Assembly (NCBI GenBank): GCA_030620925.1
Contig: JAUXIQ010000105.1
Coordinates: 1 to 6,894, forward strand
From: Nitrospinota bacterium
Lineage (GTDB): Bacteria; JAUXIQ01
Direction of reading: 5' to 3'
Length of the DNA stretch: 6,894 nucleotides
Every line of letters begins with the position of its first letter. The first letter of the stretch is position 1. The position numbers and the translations under genes are program-made. Below are positions 5,056-6,894 of the stretch, one piece after another. Under the pieces are notes generated by a model. It did no database searches. It saw only the letters and a program-made list of their open reading frames with translations, and was not told the DNA's origin.

Positions 5056-5457
5056 CTACTCCTCTTCCCACTCCCCCCTCTTCTCGAGAACTTCTTTCAG
5101 GGCGAACATACCCTCCACCATGGTGGGCATGCCACCGTAAGCGGCCATCTGGAAGATTACCTCCGCCACTTCCTTCGGCTCTGCGCCAACGTTGAGCGCG
5201 GCGTCGATGTGCATCTTAAGCTCGCGGTGGCGGTCCAGCACGGTGAGGGCGCCCACCGCACAGAGCTCCCGCTCACGCTGGGTTATAACCTCCCTGGAAT
5301 AGAGACGCCCACCCCAAAACATCGAGAACTGCTTGGCCAGGTCCTTATCGAACTTACGCCAGATGTTATAGGGCCTCTCGCCTCTGGTTTCCTCCCCGAA
5401 TAACATATCCGAAGTCTTCCTGGTGAGCTCTTTGAGTTCATTGATATCGTCGGTCAT
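5056..5457 (-). CDS. carboxymuconolactone decarboxylase (CMD/AhpD-like) family protein, paralogue B
   Basis: This 133-residue paralogue matches paralogue A at 122 positions. The reading frame is intact and the core residues C66, H83 and the YGGMP turn (107-111) are kept, so both copies are probably functional. Differences are T16S, K22E, Q23E, G28R, D31N, T48W, I49G, L58I, N77H, N78R and V105A (A to B). Residues 106-133 are identical. The adjacent double changes 48-49 and 77-78 are non-conservative and could alter a substrate pocket or subunit contact, though no structure was checked. It keeps the AAGGAGG ribosome site and an extended -10 promoter. Downstream on its strand lies only the broken B12-gene fragment. 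As for paralogue A, the substrate is unknown. Confidence 0.9.
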   Translation of the reverse strand: MTDDINELKELTRKTSDMLFGEETRGERPYNIWRKFDKDLAKQFSMFWGGRLYSREVITQRERELCAVGALTVLDRHRELKMHIDAALNVGAEPKEVAEVIFQMAAYGGMPTMVEGMFALKEVLEKRGEWEEE

Positions 5458-5533
5458 CGCTGCCTCCTTTTTCGGTATGCCTGATAACTAATCTTTCATC
5501 CCAAACCGGGGTGGACACAAAAAAAACAGGCGC

Positions 5534-5542
5534 ATTATATCA
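5534..5542 (-). promoter_or_regulatory. extended -10 promoter of CMD paralogue B
   Basis: The minus strand reads TGATATAAT, identical to the element before paralogue A, although the sequence just upstream is unrelated. Transcription would start near 5527, leaving a leader of about 70 bases that is almost the same in both copies. No clear -35 box is present. Confidence 0.6.
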
Positions 5543-5595
5543 CAAAAACCGAGGTTGGGCGGGTGATGGCGGCCTTTTTCACGCCGCTGCCCCTG

Positions 5596-6342
5596 CTACA
5601 TGCGCTCTAGGAGCCAGGAGGGCGTCCAGCCGGCGGCGATACCGGCCAGGAGGGTGAAGTAGTTGGTTATGAGTAGGAGGCCCACTATCACCAGCAGTAT
5701 CCCGCCGATGACGTGGAAGACCTTAATATATTTTCTGAACCGGGCGTAGAACTTCATGAACGAGCCCAGTGCGAAAGAGCTCACCAGGAAGGGAACGGCC
5801 AGCCCCAGGGAATATGCGGACAACAGGCTCACGCCGGAAGAGACCTTCCCCGAAGTGGTGGCCAGCATGAGGACGGAGCCCAATATGGGCCCCACGCATG
5901 GGGTCCAGCCCGCAGCGAAGACGGCGCCCACCACTGCGGAGCCCGCGTAACCGGCGGGCTTGTTCTTCAACTGAATCTGTTTGTACTGCATGAAAACAGG
6001 AATTTTGAGTATGCCTATTAAATAAAGCCCGAAAACAACGATAATCACCCCGCCCACCCTGGAAATGATGGTCTGATAGTTCAAAAAGGTCTGCCCCAGC
6101 AGGCTGAAAGAGGCCCCCAGGCTTATGAAAACGAAGGAGAACCCCAGGATGAACAACACAGAGTTGAGCATGACCACCCTCCTCGACCCCGGGTTCAATC
6201 CGCCGCCGTCGAGCTCGTCGAAGCTGATCCCTGTGATGAAAGAGAGATAGGAGGGGAACAGCGGCAGCACACAGGGGGAAAGGAAAGATAGCAGACCCGC
6301 CGCCATGGCCACCATGATGTTGAGGTTCTCAGCACCTTGCAC
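5596..6342 (-). CDS. ccdA: CcdA/DsbD-type cytochrome c biogenesis membrane protein
   Basis: This 248-residue polytopic membrane protein has about six hydrophobic segments. CcdA proteins carry reducing power across the membrane through two cysteines to periplasmic thioredoxin-like proteins, for cytochrome c maturation or disulfide repair. Both cysteines are present in standard contexts: C24 in LSPCVLPL (22-28 region) and C149 in GWTPCVGPIL (145-154). The length matches the short CcdA form without DsbD's soluble domains. I chose GTG at 6342, with GGAG (6353-6356) 10 bases upstream, because it gives the usual short N terminus before the first helix. An in-frame TTG at 6417 would add 25 polar residues atypical of the family. 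No ResB, thioredoxin-like or haem-handling partner gene is in view. It lies 88 bases downstream of the oxidoreductase gamma gene on the same strand. Confidence 0.92.
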   Translation of the reverse strand: MQGAENLNIMVAMAAGLLSFLSPCVLPLFPSYLSFITGISFDELDGGGLNPGSRRVVMLNSVLFILGFSFVFISLGASFSLLGQTFLNYQTIISRVGGVIIVVFGLYLIGILKIPVFMQYKQIQLKNKPAGYAGSAVVGAVFAAGWTPCVGPILGSVLMLATTSGKVSSGVSLLSAYSLGLAVPFLVSSFALGSFMKFYARFRKYIKVFHVIGGILLVIVGLLLITNYFTLLAGIAAGWTPSWLLERM

Positions 6343-6430
6343 GTTCAGTCTTCTCCACAATCGGTCTTTATAAGATTTACTACTGGAAAATCTATTAGGC
6401 GGTCGGCGAAATGGCAAATTTTTTGGCGGG

Positions 6431-6894
6431 TTACCTCTTTTCCACCGCCTGCTCGTTTTCTTCGATCCAGTCGTGGCCGCAGCGAAGGGCCTGCTTGTTC
6501 ATGGAGAAAAAGCCCTCCTTGCCGCTCTGCTGAAGGCTTTCACTCAGGGCCCCTTCCAGGGCTTCTATGGGCAGAGCGCCGGTAATCGCAGTGTAGGCGC
6601 CCAGCAGGACCAGGTTGAACACCCGGTTGGTCTCAATTTCCTGGGCCAGGTCGCTGGCGGGCAGGGCTACTACGTTGATATCGTCCCGGGTAACCTCGGC
6701 GGGATCGACCAGCGAGTTGTCGATGATTAGGGTGCCCCCGGGAACGAGGTCTTTTTCATAAATCTTCAGAGCCGGGAGGTCGGCGATTATCATTACCTCC
6801 GGGACGGAAATGAGGGGGGATAGTATCTCCCTGTCGGACAGGACGACATAACAGGCCACCCGCCCTCCCCTGCGAAAGGTATCGTAGGTCGGGA
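6431..6894 (-). CDS. 2-oxoacid:ferredoxin oxidoreductase, gamma subunit (partial)
   Basis: The gene enters from the right edge; about 154 C-terminal residues are visible, most of the usual 180-190. The visible N-terminal part reads PTYDTFRRGGRVACYVVLSD, matching the family's Y-x-x-x-x-RGG-x-x-x-C-x-V-x-x-SD segment. VPEVMIIADLPALKIYEKDLVPGG and the VFNLVLLGAYTAITG helix further support the gamma subunit/domain. These enzymes convert pyruvate, 2-oxoglutarate or branched-chain 2-oxoacids and CoA to acyl-CoA and CO2, reducing ferredoxin; the gamma subunit contributes to the structure of the complex. Which substrate applies cannot be told from this subunit. Alpha, beta and ferredoxin subunits are expected just beyond the edge. 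An internal GTG at 6859 is not the start, since the conserved sequence continues upstream to the edge. Confidence 0.88.
   Translation of the reverse strand, partial: PTYDTFRRGGRVACYVVLSDREILSPLISVPEVMIIADLPALKIYEKDLVPGGTLIIDNSLVDPAEVTRDDINVVALPASDLAQEIETNRVFNLVLLGAYTAITGALPIEALEGALSESLQQSGKEGFFSMNKQALRCGHDWIEENEQAVEKR

Larger units (their letters stand above)
4871..5542. repeat. tandem duplication, right copy
   Basis: This copy of 4134-4799 holds the broken B12-gene tail, CMD paralogue B, its leader and its promoter element. The 59 bases directly upstream of the two CMD start codons differ at a single position, fewer than the 8% seen in the coding parts. The segment between the B12 stop and the CMD stop has diverged more, including an insertion of a few bases. 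Confidence 0.92.

Noticed and set aside
4816-5403. A 195-codon plus-strand open frame crossing the duplication junction
   Set aside because: It joins junction sequence, the frameshifted B12-gene tail and the antisense of CMD paralogue B, so it is not a real gene.
4314-5457. CMD paralogues as AhpD-type peroxidase partners
   Set aside because: AhpD-type proteins need a CxxC motif; both copies have a single cysteine (C66).
5567-5590. A GCGGC/GCCGC inverted pair after the CcdA gene as a terminator
   Set aside because: It has a five-base-pair stem with a nine-base loop and no T-run on the minus strand.
1-6894. CRISPR arrays, tRNA or rRNA genes, insertion sequences
   Set aside because: I found no regularly spaced direct repeats, tRNA-like cloverleaf, rRNA-like sequence, transposase or terminal inverted repeats; the only large repeat is the two-copy tandem duplication.

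Overview
This 6.9 kb bacterial window has ordinary bacterial promoters, Shine-Dalgarno sites and tightly packed genes. The left third (about 1-2200) is visibly richer in A and T, and all of its genes are on the plus strand. The right two thirds are GC-richer and mostly on the minus strand. The gene content points to an anaerobe using acyl-CoA and ferredoxin-linked 2-oxoacid metabolism: an acetyl-CoA hydrolase/transferase-family enzyme, a free-standing cobalamin-binding mutase subunit and a 2-oxoacid:ferredoxin oxidoreductase gamma subunit. I would guess Desulfobacterota or a Dehalococcoidia-like Chloroflexota, but the sequence does not settle it.

Left part: a small PilZ protein (79-420) is followed by a 424-base AT-rich regulatory gap holding an 18-bp perfect palindrome, a good promoter and a second dyad. 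Then come an HU/IHF-type DNA-binding protein (845-1141), an unrecognised 84-residue protein (1220-1474) and a multi-pass membrane protein of unknown function (1660-2175).

Middle: a minus-strand acetyl-CoA hydrolase/4-hydroxybutyrate CoA-transferase-like gene (2231-3508) converges on the membrane protein gene and diverges from a plus-strand B12-binding mutase subunit (3848-4252). Both have recognisable promoters. The 339-base gap between them also carries a REP-like palindromic element. The CoA-transferase homologue has glycine where the catalytic glutamate is expected.

Right part: a tandem duplication of about 0.67 kb covers 4134-4799 and 4871-5542. Each copy carries the 3' end of the B12-binding gene, a convergent carboxymuconolactone decarboxylase (CMD)-family gene, its leader and its extended -10 promoter. 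The left copy joins the intact B12 gene. In the right copy that gene is only a frameshifted fragment. The result is two intact CMD paralogues, identical at 122 of 133 residues. Beyond them are a CcdA-type membrane thiol-redox protein (5596-6342) and the 2-oxoacid:ferredoxin oxidoreductase gamma subunit, which runs off the right edge.

I do not see a clearly new multi-gene system. The points most worth following are the duplication with its diverging CMD paralogues, the missing catalytic glutamate, the B12 subunit without a partner in view, and the structured region upstream of the HU gene.
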